Shown: piece by piece, positions 27,001-34,622 of the stretch
Layout: every line of letters starts with the position of its first letter
How positions within the stretch are numbered: the stretch's first letter is position 1
Assembly (NCBI GenBank): GCA_021777105.1
Contig: JAIQZQ010000085.1
Coordinates: forward strand, 1-64,000
Direction of reading: 5' to 3'
DNA: 64,000 nucleotides
Origin: Candidatus Anammoxibacter sp.
GTDB lineage: Bacteria > Planctomycetota > Brocadiia > Brocadiales > Anammoxibacteraceae
Translations under genes and position numbers: made by a program
Notes under the pieces: model-generated
What the model was told of the DNA's origin: nothing
Seen by the model: the letters and a program-made list of their open reading frames with translations, nothing else
The model's database searches: none

Positions 27001-28329
27001 TCGGATGTTGGAGCGATTACAAGATGCGAAGCGTTCCTTGACAGCCTTAAAAATGCCAGGAAGAATGATAAGCAAGAGGAAGTTAAAATCCCTTATGACG
27101 TTAAAAAGGTTACAAAAAGGACAATTTACATACCGCACATGCTTGACCACGGCAGGATGTTTGCCGCGTCGATGATCGCAAATGGAGTTAAAGGCGTTGC
27201 GCTGCCTATGGCTGACCAGGAGAGCTTGGATATAGCGAGAAAGTACACTTCAGGCAAAGAGTGCTTTCCGGCTATTGTAACAACCGGCGATATACTCAAA
27301 AAGGCCATGAGCAGGGGTTTTGACCGGGAAGGCAGCGCGTTTTTAATGGCAAATGCTTCGGGCCCGTGCCGTTTCGGACAATATAATAAATTTCATCGCA
27401 AAATTTTGGACGATTTAGGTTTCAACAATGTGCCTATTTTTACACTGGATCAAGGCGATAATTATAATGAGGACACTGAGAATTTAGGTTCCAGATTCCG
27501 CCGCATGGCGTGGAACGGCATTGTGCTTGTTGACTATCTTCAGAAACTCCTCAGAGAGACAAGGCCTTATGAGGTAAATGAAGGCGAGACTGATAGGTTG
27601 TATGAGAAATACTTGCAGCGCGCAGAAAAAGCGCTTGAGAACGATAAGGACATGGCTGTTATTGCCAGGGAGATAGTTGCCGCTTTTAAGAAAATTGAAG
27701 TGGACAGAAGCGTTAAACGGCCTCTAATAGGAATACTGGGCGAGGTTTATGTAAGGTGCAATGAGTTTACAAATAACTTTATAGAGAAAAGGATTGAAAA
27801 ACTTGGCGGCGAGGTCTCTTCTCCTCCATTTACGGAATGGGTAAACTATATTTCTTACCTGCGTCGTCAGGAGTGCATAAGGAAGAAAAATTATAAAGGT
27901 TTATTTGGCGAAATGATTTCAGAAGGATTTCAGAGGTTTGATGAGTACAGGGTTTCAAAACCGTTTAGAAAGTCTTTAAGACATTTTTCCAAAGAGAGTC
28001 CTGCTAGCGAAGTGATAAAACTTGGAAATAAGTATATTGATGAATCTTATAAGGGCGATCCTGTTCTTAGTTTCGGCAGGGCGGTTGAATATTTTGAACA
28101 TGGGTTTGACGGCATAGTAAACCTGTTGCCGTTTCACTGCATGCCCGGCACTATTGTTAACTCAGTGCTTGAGAAATTCCAGAAGGATCACTCAGGCATA
28201 CCGTGCCTGAAAATGTCGTTTGACGGCCAGGAAGAGACTAACGAAGAGACGCGTCTTGAAGCGTTTATGCACCAAACGCACCAGAGGCTTGAAAGCAAAC
28301 TTGACCACGAATTGGTTGGTTCTCATTAG
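24070..28329 (+). CDS. 2-Hydroxyacyl-CoA dehydratase-type activase, double ATPase plus DUF2229
   Basis: 1419 residues. Two BadF/BcrA-type ASKHA ATPase domains lie in tandem (GLDIGSVSVKAV from about 22; GVDIGSISTNVV from about 337). Each keeps the cluster-bridging cysteines in CAAGTGSFL and R-C-S/T-V-F. A DUF2229 region follows from about 680 (IGIPQITTFHELYP), then a long C-terminal dehydratase-like part (SGPCRFGQYN). Such proteins couple ATP hydrolysis to low-potential electron transfer. No dehydratase subunit genes lie beside it. A TTG at 24070 has GAGGGAG eight bases upstream; ATG 24076 or 24124 are alternatives. A strong terminator follows. Confidence 0.85.
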   Translation: MIMNESDGAKLNDGSGASMNKFLGLDIGSVSVKAVVMDENKNVIEDHYVRSHGQPVETILLVLKDILSRIPSSSIKAAAVTGTGGKLLADILSISFVNEIVSQSTATGHFHPDARTVVEIGGEDSKFMFLENDENTGKTKVADFAMNTMCAAGTGSFLDQQATRLGVQIDNEFGDMAMQSDTPPRIAGRCSVFAKTDMIHLQQEATPVHDIVAGLCFALVRNFKSNIAKGKEFIKPVCFQGGVAANKGIIRAFEDQLELEKGELIVPKHFATMGAIGAALTLIDKNIFSPLESVDKIDVYLKSRKTVKSNLKSLKGDEYKIVDNCLDIKGSKKVEAYVGVDIGSISTNVVVLDKERNVLSRRYLMTAGRPIEAVKRGLYEVGEEVAGKVDVKGVVTTGSGRYLIADFIGADLTKNEITAHATGAASIDKEVDTIFEIGGQDSKYVSLENGAIVDFTMNKVCAAGTGSFLEEQAEKLDINIIKEFGKRSLDSNCPAPLGERCTVFMESDLNHHQQLGLPKNDLVAGLSYSIVLNYINRVVENRKIGDKIFFQGGVAANKGVKAAFEMITGKKIIVPPHHDIMGAIGCAVIAMEENVWKDSGFKGFDLRDKQFEMSSFECTDCSNNCEVRKVTITGQSPLFYGSRCGKYDEEKKQKKGGHLPRLFNERRNALINTYSNDKPARPIGRTIGIPQITTFHELYPMWKAFFTELGFDIVLSGDTNSGIIHQGVESVNAETCFPVKVGHGHAIDLLDKDIDYLFIPSIINLKHSCDSITHSYACPYVQCMPYLINSAVGLESRKFKVLQPIIHFEYGEEDVSKTLRELAESIGQTGDKVDHAIKVAWESLHTYTNTLLNRGDEILDNLKEDDVALVIVSRSYNGCDRGMNLNLPEKLRDLGVTAIPMDFLPLDIDDIARDFPNMYWKYGQKILASARFVSKDKRLYPIYITNFGCGPDSFITKYFADEMKGKPYLTLEIDEHSSDVGAITRCEAFLDSLKNARKNDKQEEVKIPYDVKKVTKRTIYIPHMLDHGRMFAASMIANGVKGVALPMADQESLDIARKYTSGKECFPAIVTTGDILKKAMSRGFDREGSAFLMANASGPCRFGQYNKFHRKILDDLGFNNVPIFTLDQGDNYNEDTENLGSRFRRMAWNGIVLVDYLQKLLRETRPYEVNEGETDRLYEKYLQRAEKALENDKDMAVIAREIVAAFKKIEVDRSVKRPLIGILGEVYVRCNEFTNNFIEKRIEKLGGEVSSPPFTEWVNYISYLRRQECIRKKNYKGLFGEMISEGFQRFDEYRVSKPFRKSLRHFSKESPASEVIKLGNKYIDESYKGDPVLSFGRAVEYFEHGFDGIVNLLPFHCMPGTIVNSVLEKFQKDHSGIPCLKMSFDGQEETNEETRLEAFMHQTHQRLESKLDHELVGSH

Positions 28330-28360
28330 CACTGAGATCATTGTTGTTTAAAGAATATTA

Positions 28361-28388
28361 AAGCCGCGTCCATTGGACGCGGCTTTTT
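28361..28388 (+). terminator. Rho-independent terminator
   Basis: AAGCCGCGTCC, ATT loop and GGACGCGGCTT form an 11-bp perfect stem followed by a T-run. It sits 32 bp after the activase stop and about 70 bp before leuD, so leuD needs its own promoter or read-through. Confidence 0.88.
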
Positions 28389-28457
28389 ATTGTCCCCGCT
28401 CAAATGCGCGGCGCTGCATTAGGCGGATATTGTAAAATTATAAAGGATTATAGAATT

Positions 28458-28946
28458 ATGATTGGCAAATGCTGGAAATTCGGCAATAACATTAATACCG
28501 ACGAAATTATACCCGCTCGTTACCTTACCACTTCAGACCCAAAGGAGCTTGCCGCTCACTGTATGGAAGACGCGGACGCTGATTTTGTAAAAAAGATATC
28601 GACCGGCGATATTATTGTGGCCGATGATAATTTTGGTTGCGGCTCCTCTAGGGAACACGCGCCGATATCTATAAAAGCCGCCGATCTTTCGTGCGTGATC
28701 GCAAAGTCGTTTGCGAGGATATTCTTTAGAAATTGTATAAATATCGGTCTGCCGATATTTGAATGCAAGGACGCCGTTGACGGCATAACAGCCGGCGACG
28801 AAGTTGAAGTTGACATTAAAACCGGAAAAATTACAAATGTTTCAACAGGTAAAACATTTAGCGCTCAACCTTACCCTCAGGAGTTGCAGGACATTATCAG
28901 CTCTGGCGGTTTGATGAACTATGTGAAGTCCAAAACGCAGAATTAA
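28458..28946 (+). CDS. leuD: 3-Isopropylmalate dehydratase small subunit
   Basis: 162 residues from the ATG at 28458, preceded by AAAGGA; an in-frame start 54 bases earlier lies in the post-terminator leader and is less likely. Family landmarks: NINTDEIIPARYL, DDNFGCGSSREHAP and the FARIFFRNCINIGLP segment. It supplies the swivelling domain and substrate specificity to the leuC product. Its length fits the LeuD2 group. Confidence 0.87.
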   Translation: MIGKCWKFGNNINTDEIIPARYLTTSDPKELAAHCMEDADADFVKKISTGDIIVADDNFGCGSSREHAPISIKAADLSCVIAKSFARIFFRNCINIGLPIFECKDAVDGITAGDEVEVDIKTGKITNVSTGKTFSAQPYPQELQDIISSGGLMNYVKSKTQN

Positions 28947-29303
28947 AGCGTATTTATTTACATTGTTAAGGTTTGCCCGCAAACTTCCCCCACGGTCTTT
29001 TTTGTCTGTTTTGCAACATCCTTTTCAGACCGGACACATCCATTAAGCTCCCGCAAAATCCCACTGTTTATTGTTTTGACTGTAAATATATAGAATTCAC
29101 AGGTCATTGAACTGTTGTGTTAAACCTGATTATGTTTACGCGTTAACACGTTTGTATAAAAAGGGTTAGCGTGTGATACCCTATTGAAACCTCCTTCCTT
29201 GGCGGCGGTTCGTAAAGTTGAATTATACTGGAATATAACCGATAATTAATTATGTGGGTATGCGCGGCATAAGTTATCTATAATTTTATTTAAAGGCAAT
29301 CTA
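28947..29303. other. Gene-free stretch
   Basis: About 360 bp with no convincing ORF, hairpin terminator or repeat that I can see. It precedes the first of two unrecognised genes and presumably holds their promoter. Confidence 0.5.
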
Positions 29304-30092
29304 ATGATTAATAAAATTAATAATCAGGACTTAAGTAAAGATAGTTTGCGAAAGCTTTCCGACAAAGATATGCTTTTTCTAATAGAAAGTTTCGTAACTA
29401 AACGGGATGATTACGCAAACATTGCCAATCTGGTGAAATGGGATGAAGATATTATAAGTCAAATGATTGACAGCGACAGGGTTTTCGGCAAGATTATGGA
29501 AGACAGCGAGGCTTTTATAGAGATAACGCCATACCTTTTATTCCTGCTGCTTTTACGAAGGACGCTTAAGGAGCAACAGGAAGATTCCGAGTTTGTTGAG
29601 CGTTCCATGGACTTGTTAAATTCGTCTGAACCCTTAATACCATGGAATAAAAAACGCCTGTTGGACTTGATGAACGATGCGCAGGTTGCTAATTATATAG
29701 CGAATATGCTGGCCCAGTTTACAAAAAGCTCTTGTTTGTTTAAAGTAAACGAGGGGGATAAAGAGTCGTATCATTATATTGTGGATATGATTGAGGACTC
29801 CCTTAGGTCGGACAATGTTAGAAAATTTAACATTTATTGCCATATTGGCGATTACACGCTCTTTTTAATCGGCATGATTCCGGAATACATTGATTACAGG
29901 TTTGAGCACAGGCGGGCTGTAGACAAGGATTATTACATAGGATTCGGCAAGGCTTATTACGGTTTAGCGTCAGAGCACTCAAACGCCAGGAAAAACATGC
30001 TTTCAGACACGCTCGCGCAGTTGTCCGAAGCTTTTGAGATTGTCGTGCAAATTCTCCATATCATGAATAAAAAGTATCTTTTCCAAAAATAG
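29304..30092 (+). CDS. Unrecognised alpha-helical protein
   Basis: 262 residues, soluble, rich in acidic and hydrophobic helices (for example DMLFLIESFVTKRDDYANIA, FIEITPYLLFLLLL). No signal peptide, metal motif or nucleotide-binding site. AAAGG precedes the ATG. It is followed after 41 bp by another unknown gene in the same direction, so the two likely form an operon. The pair lies upstream of the flagellin genes, but a motility role is not shown by sequence. Confidence 0.7.
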   Translation: MINKINNQDLSKDSLRKLSDKDMLFLIESFVTKRDDYANIANLVKWDEDIISQMIDSDRVFGKIMEDSEAFIEITPYLLFLLLLRRTLKEQQEDSEFVERSMDLLNSSEPLIPWNKKRLLDLMNDAQVANYIANMLAQFTKSSCLFKVNEGDKESYHYIVDMIEDSLRSDNVRKFNIYCHIGDYTLFLIGMIPEYIDYRFEHRRAVDKDYYIGFGKAYYGLASEHSNARKNMLSDTLAQLSEAFEIVVQILHIMNKKYLFQK

Positions 30093-30133
30093 GCAGGCAA
30101 AAATACCATAAATATAAACGAAAGGCCTGGATT

Positions 30134-30808
30134 ATGACTTTTCTGATTAAAGACCTGCAGCGCAAGATTGAAAAAACCTACGCTCTTGACACAGGCATAG
30201 CCAATATCAGCCGGTTTGTTATAGGCGACATAGGTTTTAACATGCTTTACGGCAATGATGAGCCCTCCAATACCGTTAATGGCGCATATTATGGAGCGCG
30301 GGTTTTGTTGAGATATATTGGAAACGATTTGAAGGCTTTGATATATTTCCCTGATCGCCTGATTAAAACCCTGGAAGAAAATGACCCACGGTTTGGAATT
30401 AACGACGACAATATAGACGCCTGCGCTGGTTTTGTGGAGGAGCTGGATCATTTGTTGTTTATTGCCCAACATTACAAATTAAACCGCCCGTTTAGCCTGA
30501 TTGAGCTGGAATTGCAGGCAAATGTGACAAAATATCTAACTTTAAAGTATTTTGTAGCTTTGCAAAACAGATCAAAAAGGTTAAGAAGCATTGATAAAGA
30601 GTATATAAAATATCACCTGTTTTATAAACGTGTTTACGATATATCAGACCCTTCTGAACGCGAAAGATACGAAGTTGCCGGATTTTTGGGAATGCTTTAC
30701 ACTGAATATATCGACACCCTCTCTTATGAAGACCGTTTGCGAGACTTACGGCAGTTCTGCAGAATGACTTTTGCCACAAAAGCAAGCTACATACATTCAA
30801 AAAAATAA
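30134..30808 (+). CDS. Unrecognised protein, partner of preceding gene
   Basis: 224 residues, soluble, mixed helix with several aromatic-rich segments (HLFYKRVYDISDPSERERYE, FLGMLYTEYIDTLSYEDRL). No known motif. GAAAGG lies upstream of the ATG. It begins 41 bp after the 262-residue gene and probably works with it. Confidence 0.7.
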   Translation: MTFLIKDLQRKIEKTYALDTGIANISRFVIGDIGFNMLYGNDEPSNTVNGAYYGARVLLRYIGNDLKALIYFPDRLIKTLEENDPRFGINDDNIDACAGFVEELDHLLFIAQHYKLNRPFSLIELELQANVTKYLTLKYFVALQNRSKRLRSIDKEYIKYHLFYKRVYDISDPSERERYEVAGFLGMLYTEYIDTLSYEDRLRDLRQFCRMTFATKASYIHSKK

Positions 30809-30929
30809 AAACAATTCAGTTTTTTTGCGTTAACCCTCTGTTTTGACCATCCATTAAGGCTATTTCCCCCTAAACAATTTGTATTTAAGCTCCGCTGATT
30901 GCGCCAATTTCGAAACAATTTCCCATCAA

Positions 30930-31044
30930 CCAATCTTTAACGCTGTTAAAGCCGAGCTTCCGGCTCGCCTAAAACAGCTTGTCCGTATTTGCCACAATTA
31001 TAAGCGTAAGGAATTCCAATTAATCTATGGAAACTACCTTAAAC
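30930..31044. repeat. Right half of miniature inverted-repeat element
   Basis: The block from CCAATCTTTAACGC to GGAAACTACCTTAAAC matches the right part of the element at 59809-59992, including GCGTAAGGAATTCCAATTAAT close to its terminal repeat. No matching left terminal repeat is seen upstream, so this copy is incomplete. The short ORF through it is not a gene. Confidence 0.6.
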
Positions 31045-31275
31045 AGGCAAGCTCCCACAATTGTCTCACAACAAAAAGGCTATAACTCATTAACTTCGCA
31101 GTTAACTCCTGTTGAAATGTTTTACCACAGGAAAAATTTTCATACACTTCGATTAAAATTTCCATGATCTGAAATAAATATTCCCTGGTCTAATAACCGC
31201 CGGAAAATTATATTTCAAGTCATAACTTTAATTATAAAAAGAAGTTGTCGTTTATTTGGCGTCCTGCTGATTAGT

Positions 31276-31292
31276 TTGGCACACCTCTTGCA
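31276..31292 (+). promoter_or_regulatory. Sigma-54 (RpoN) promoter of flagellin genes
   Basis: TTGGCACACCTCTTGCA matches the sigma-54 consensus with GG at 31283-31284 region... the GG and GC dinucleotides separated by exactly 10 bases. The expected start is about 12 bases downstream, giving a leader of roughly 135 nt to the first flagellin. Sigma-54 control of flagellins is known in several phyla. Confidence 0.82.
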
Positions 31293-31437
31293 ATGATAGA
31301 AAACCACAAAATAAGCCGCTATAAAAAACAGGCATTATTTTAAAAGCAATTAATACGGAAATTATAAAGGAAGTAATTATATATTTGCCGGCTTGATAGT
31401 TTGCGATGTTAAGTCAATTTAACAGGGAGGTGTAAAA

Positions 31438-32280
31438 ATGGGCGTAGGCGATTTTTCAAGAATAGGGACAAATATTGCGGCTCTTGAAGCGCAAAAGTCT
31501 TTAAACCAGATCAGCAGCAAGATAGCCGTGAATCAATTGAGGCTATCCACCGGCAAACGAATAAACTCCGCTGAAGACGATGCCGCCGGTTTTATCATTG
31601 GAAAAGGATTGGAGACCAGGGTAAGGGGATTAACACAAGCCCTTTCAAACATAGGGGACACAAAAAACACATTAGCAGTTGCCGAAGGCGGATTGCAGAA
31701 CATATTAAACATTCTTCAAACAATGAAGGAGAAAGCCGTCCAGGCCGCAAGCGACACTTTGGGCTCTATTGAAAGATCTGCTATCGAAAGCCAATTGGAT
31801 GATCTTACAGCTGAAATCGACACGATTGTAGATAAAGATACCACTTTTAACGGAGTCAAATTAATTGACGGCACATTTACAGGCAAATCATCTCAGGTTG
31901 GCGCAAACGCCGGCGATATTCTTATTCTTAATATAGTAGGCGATCATGATGCGGGCTCATTATCACTTGGCGACGCCAGCCTTGACGTTTCGTCCGCAAC
32001 TGCGGCGAGCACGGCAATGTCCAGGATAGACGCTGCTATTGCGGTGGTAAACAACTCTATAAGGTCGATAGGCTCAACTCAAGCCAGGCTTACAACCAAG
32101 GAGAACACTCTTTCCACCTCAATAACAAACACTGAGGCCGCAAAGAGCCGAATACTCGATGCTGACCTCTCTAAGGAGCAACTTGAAGTCACAAAACTGC
32201 AGATATTACAACAAACGGCGTTGATTATGCTTGCTCAAGCCAACGCGGCGCCGCAGAACGTGTTGCAACTTCTTCAATAA
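31438..32280 (+). CDS. Flagellin 1
   Basis: 280 residues. It has the conserved flagellin N-terminal helix region (IGTNIAALEAQKSL, QLRLSTGKRINSAEDDAAG) and C-terminal region (ITNTEAAKSRILDADLSKEQ, QILQQTALIMLAQANAAPQ ending NVLQLLQ), with a short central domain, so the surface-exposed part is small. It is exported by the flagellar apparatus and has no signal peptide. GGGAGGTG precedes the ATG. A sigma-54-type promoter lies upstream. A near-identical paralogue follows 162 bp later. Confidence 0.96.
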   Translation: MGVGDFSRIGTNIAALEAQKSLNQISSKIAVNQLRLSTGKRINSAEDDAAGFIIGKGLETRVRGLTQALSNIGDTKNTLAVAEGGLQNILNILQTMKEKAVQAASDTLGSIERSAIESQLDDLTAEIDTIVDKDTTFNGVKLIDGTFTGKSSQVGANAGDILILNIVGDHDAGSLSLGDASLDVSSATAASTAMSRIDAAIAVVNNSIRSIGSTQARLTTKENTLSTSITNTEAAKSRILDADLSKEQLEVTKLQILQQTALIMLAQANAAPQNVLQLLQ

Positions 32281-32442
32281 TTAATCATAGGTAAAAATAA
32301 AAATTATTAAAAAAAGGAGGTCTAAAAATATCACAAATAAGACAGGAGGTAAAAAGGTTTAAAAATGGATTTGGATGTTTATATTTATATTTATAGATAT
32401 AAACAATAATGTTTAATTTAGTTTACACAAGGAGGTTACAAA

Positions 32443-33285
32443 ATGGGTATAGGCGATTTTTCAAGAATTGGAACAAACATAGCGGCTTTAGAGGCTCAAA
32501 AGTCGCTTAATTCAATCAGCAGCAAAATAGCTGTAAATCAGTTAAGGCTTTCCACCGGCAAACGAATAAATACAGCTGAAGACGACGCAGCAGGTTTTAT
32601 CATTGGAAAAGGATTGGAAACAAGGGTGAGAGGTTTAACCCAGGCCCTTTCAAATATTGGCGACGCAAAGAACACTTTGGCTGTGGCCGAAGGCGGATTG
32701 CAAAACATCCTTAATATTCTTCAGACTATGAAAGAGAAAGCGGTTCAATCCGCAAGCGACACTTTGGGCGCCTCGGAGCGAAGCGCTATTGAGGCCCAGT
32801 TGGACGACCTCTCTGCCGAAGTAGACACAATTGTGAATAAAGACACCACCTTCAACGGCGTTAATCTGATTGACGGCACGTTTACAGGCAAATCTACACA
32901 GGTTGGCGCAAACGCGGGGGACGTGTTGCAGCTTTCTATAACGGGCAACCATACTTCAGCGTCTTTAACCATAAGCGACGCCAGTCTGGACGTTTCGTCC
33001 GCTACTGCCGCGAGCACTGCAATGGCCAGAATAGACAGTGCTATGGCAGTGGTTAATAACTCTATAAGATCGATAGGTTCTATACAAGCCAGGCTAACCA
33101 CCAAAGAGACAACGCTATCTACCGCTATAACAAACACTGAAGCTGCCAAAAGCCGAATCCTTGACGCTGATCTCGCAAAAGAACAACTTGAAGTGACTAA
33201 ATTCCAGATATTGCAACAAACAGCTCTTGTAATGTTGGCGCAAGCTAACGCGGCTCCGCAGAACGTATTACAACTACTTCAGTAA
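32443..33285 (+). CDS. Flagellin 2
   Basis: 280 residues, the same length as its neighbour and nearly identical in the first 80 and last 60 residues; differences cluster in the middle (for example QLSITGNHTSASLTISDAS). It is a tandem duplication. AAGGAGG precedes the ATG. The 162-bp spacer holds two further GGAGGT sequences and an AT-rich TGTTTATAT dyad but no clear promoter, so read-through from the sigma-54 promoter is possible. Two flagellins can form different parts of one filament. Confidence 0.96.
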   Translation: MGIGDFSRIGTNIAALEAQKSLNSISSKIAVNQLRLSTGKRINTAEDDAAGFIIGKGLETRVRGLTQALSNIGDAKNTLAVAEGGLQNILNILQTMKEKAVQSASDTLGASERSAIEAQLDDLSAEVDTIVNKDTTFNGVNLIDGTFTGKSTQVGANAGDVLQLSITGNHTSASLTISDASLDVSSATAASTAMARIDSAMAVVNNSIRSIGSIQARLTTKETTLSTAITNTEAAKSRILDADLAKEQLEVTKFQILQQTALVMLAQANAAPQNVLQLLQ

Positions 33286-33301
33286 TTAAAAATAATATAG
33301 C

Positions 33302-33372
33302 AATTGCTTCGCCGTTGCAGTCTTTTCTATTATGACACAAACGGGTCCATAAGGGCTGTCGGCGAGGCAATT
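33302..33372. terminator. Inverted repeat between convergent genes
   Basis: AATTGCTTCGCCG and CGGCGAGGCAATT are complementary arms (one mismatch) about 45 nt apart, lying between flagellin 2 and the convergent hpnH gene. It may end transcription or be a repeat remnant; there is no U-run. Confidence 0.35.
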
Positions 33373-33409
33373 TCACGTTTAAGCGCGCCGGATTTTAATC
33401 ATGGTTGTT

Positions 33410-34408
33410 TCACGATAAATTCCACTTTGCCATTTCAATCAGGTCTGGTAATCGTTTTGAGCCTTCCAGAACAACTGTAGGCTCGACTCCACAGTGAACC
33501 ATGCAGTTTTTGCAACGCTCGTCTTTTCTGTTTCTAAATTTTTCCCAATCAGTAGTCTCTATCAGTTCTTTAAATGTTTTGCAGTGCTTGTCCGTCAACA
33601 TATAGCAGGGGCTTTTCCATCCATGAAAGTTTCTTGTCGGGTTGCCCCAGGGCGTGCACAAAAGGTCTCTTTCGCCCTTTAGAAACCGCAAATACAACGG
33701 AGAGCTTATTATTTTAAACTGCTTTGACATTTCAAAGATTGATAAAAACCTCTCATTAGTCTCCTTTTTGCTCATAAAGACATCGTTGTCATTATCCTCA
33801 AAACTGAATCCCGGCGAGACCAGTATGCCGTCAACCCCCAAACTGTCCAGAAGCGAGAACAACGCCTTTAGCTCTTTAATATCTGTGTTTTTATAAACGG
33901 TTGTGTTTGTGCAAACCCGAAAACCCTTCTGCTTGGCTGCCGCAATTGCGGCAGTTGCAGTCTCAAAAACGCCTTTTTGTCCAACAATAGCGTCATGAGT
34001 TTCCGCCAGCCCGTCCAGATGCACATTTATGTTAAACGCGGCGTTTGGTTTAAACTTATCGAGCGATTGTTTAAGGATGACGCCGTTGGTGCACATGTAG
34101 ATGTGTTTTTTCTTCTCAATTAATCCCGCTATGATTTTGTCTATGTCCGGATGGAGCAGCGGCTCGCCTCCAGTCACGGTTACCACGGGAGAGTCGCACT
34201 CTTCCGCCGACAACATGCAATCCTCAAAACTCACGAAATTGTTAAGCGTTTCGCGATATTCCCTGATTCGCCCGCATCCATCGCAGTTTAGGTTGCACTT
34301 GTGAGTTATTTCAAGCATCAATACAAGTGGGAATTTGCCTTTTGAAAAAAGCTTTTTCTTTATTAAATATGTTGTCATTGAAGCTGTTAAACTTATTGGA
34401 AACCGCAT
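33410..34408 (-). CDS. hpnH: Hopanoid-associated radical SAM protein, HpnH type
   Basis: 332 residues. Radical SAM cysteines Cys38, 42 and 45 lie in THKCNLNCDGCGRIREY, the family's typical start. TGGEPLLHPDI, HIYMCTNG, FNINVHLDGL, VCTNTTVYK, the CTPWGNPTRN and GWKSPCYMLTD segments, and the C-terminal CKNCMVHCGVEP all match HpnH. HpnH adds adenosine to diploptene to start extended-hopanoid side chains. AAGGGTG precedes the ATG. No squalene-hopene cyclase is present in the window, so the rest of the pathway must be elsewhere. Confidence 0.88.
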   Translation of the reverse strand: MRFPISLTASMTTYLIKKKLFSKGKFPLVLMLEITHKCNLNCDGCGRIREYRETLNNFVSFEDCMLSAEECDSPVVTVTGGEPLLHPDIDKIIAGLIEKKKHIYMCTNGVILKQSLDKFKPNAAFNINVHLDGLAETHDAIVGQKGVFETATAAIAAAKQKGFRVCTNTTVYKNTDIKELKALFSLLDSLGVDGILVSPGFSFEDNDNDVFMSKKETNERFLSIFEMSKQFKIISSPLYLRFLKGERDLLCTPWGNPTRNFHGWKSPCYMLTDKHCKTFKELIETTDWEKFRNRKDERCKNCMVHCGVEPTVVLEGSKRLPDLIEMAKWNLS

Positions 34409-34477
34409 TTTACACCCTTAATTTTTGGTAGTTAAAATTATAAATTCAGGTAATATAAGTTAACAAAGTTGCTCTAG

Positions 34478-34509
34478 TCAAGAACAAATTAATAAGAAAT
34501 TGTTCTTGA
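34478..34509. promoter_or_regulatory. Perfect 10-bp dyad in divergent promoter region
   Basis: TCAAGAACAA and TTGTTCTTGA are perfect inverted copies separated by 12 bp, midway between divergent hpnH and the Mur ligase. The size and position fit a dimeric regulator's operator. Confidence 0.5.
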
Positions 34510-34622
34510 TTTATAGAAAAAGAAAGAATTTTCTGGCATTTAAAAGATAGTTGTTAGTAATATGTCTGGAAAACTTTAAGGGCTTGCGCAGGCCCTAACC
34601 GTAATAAATGAGGAAATATCAT

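Noticed and set aside
30879-31085. 68-codon plus-strand ORF before the flagellins
   Set aside because: It lies inside the half-copy of the miniature repeat and has no ribosome site.
32365-32409. 14-codon reading frame with upstream GGAGGT between the flagellins
   Set aside because: Too short, AT-rich, and no sign of attenuator pairs; kept only as a note on multiple ribosome-like sites.
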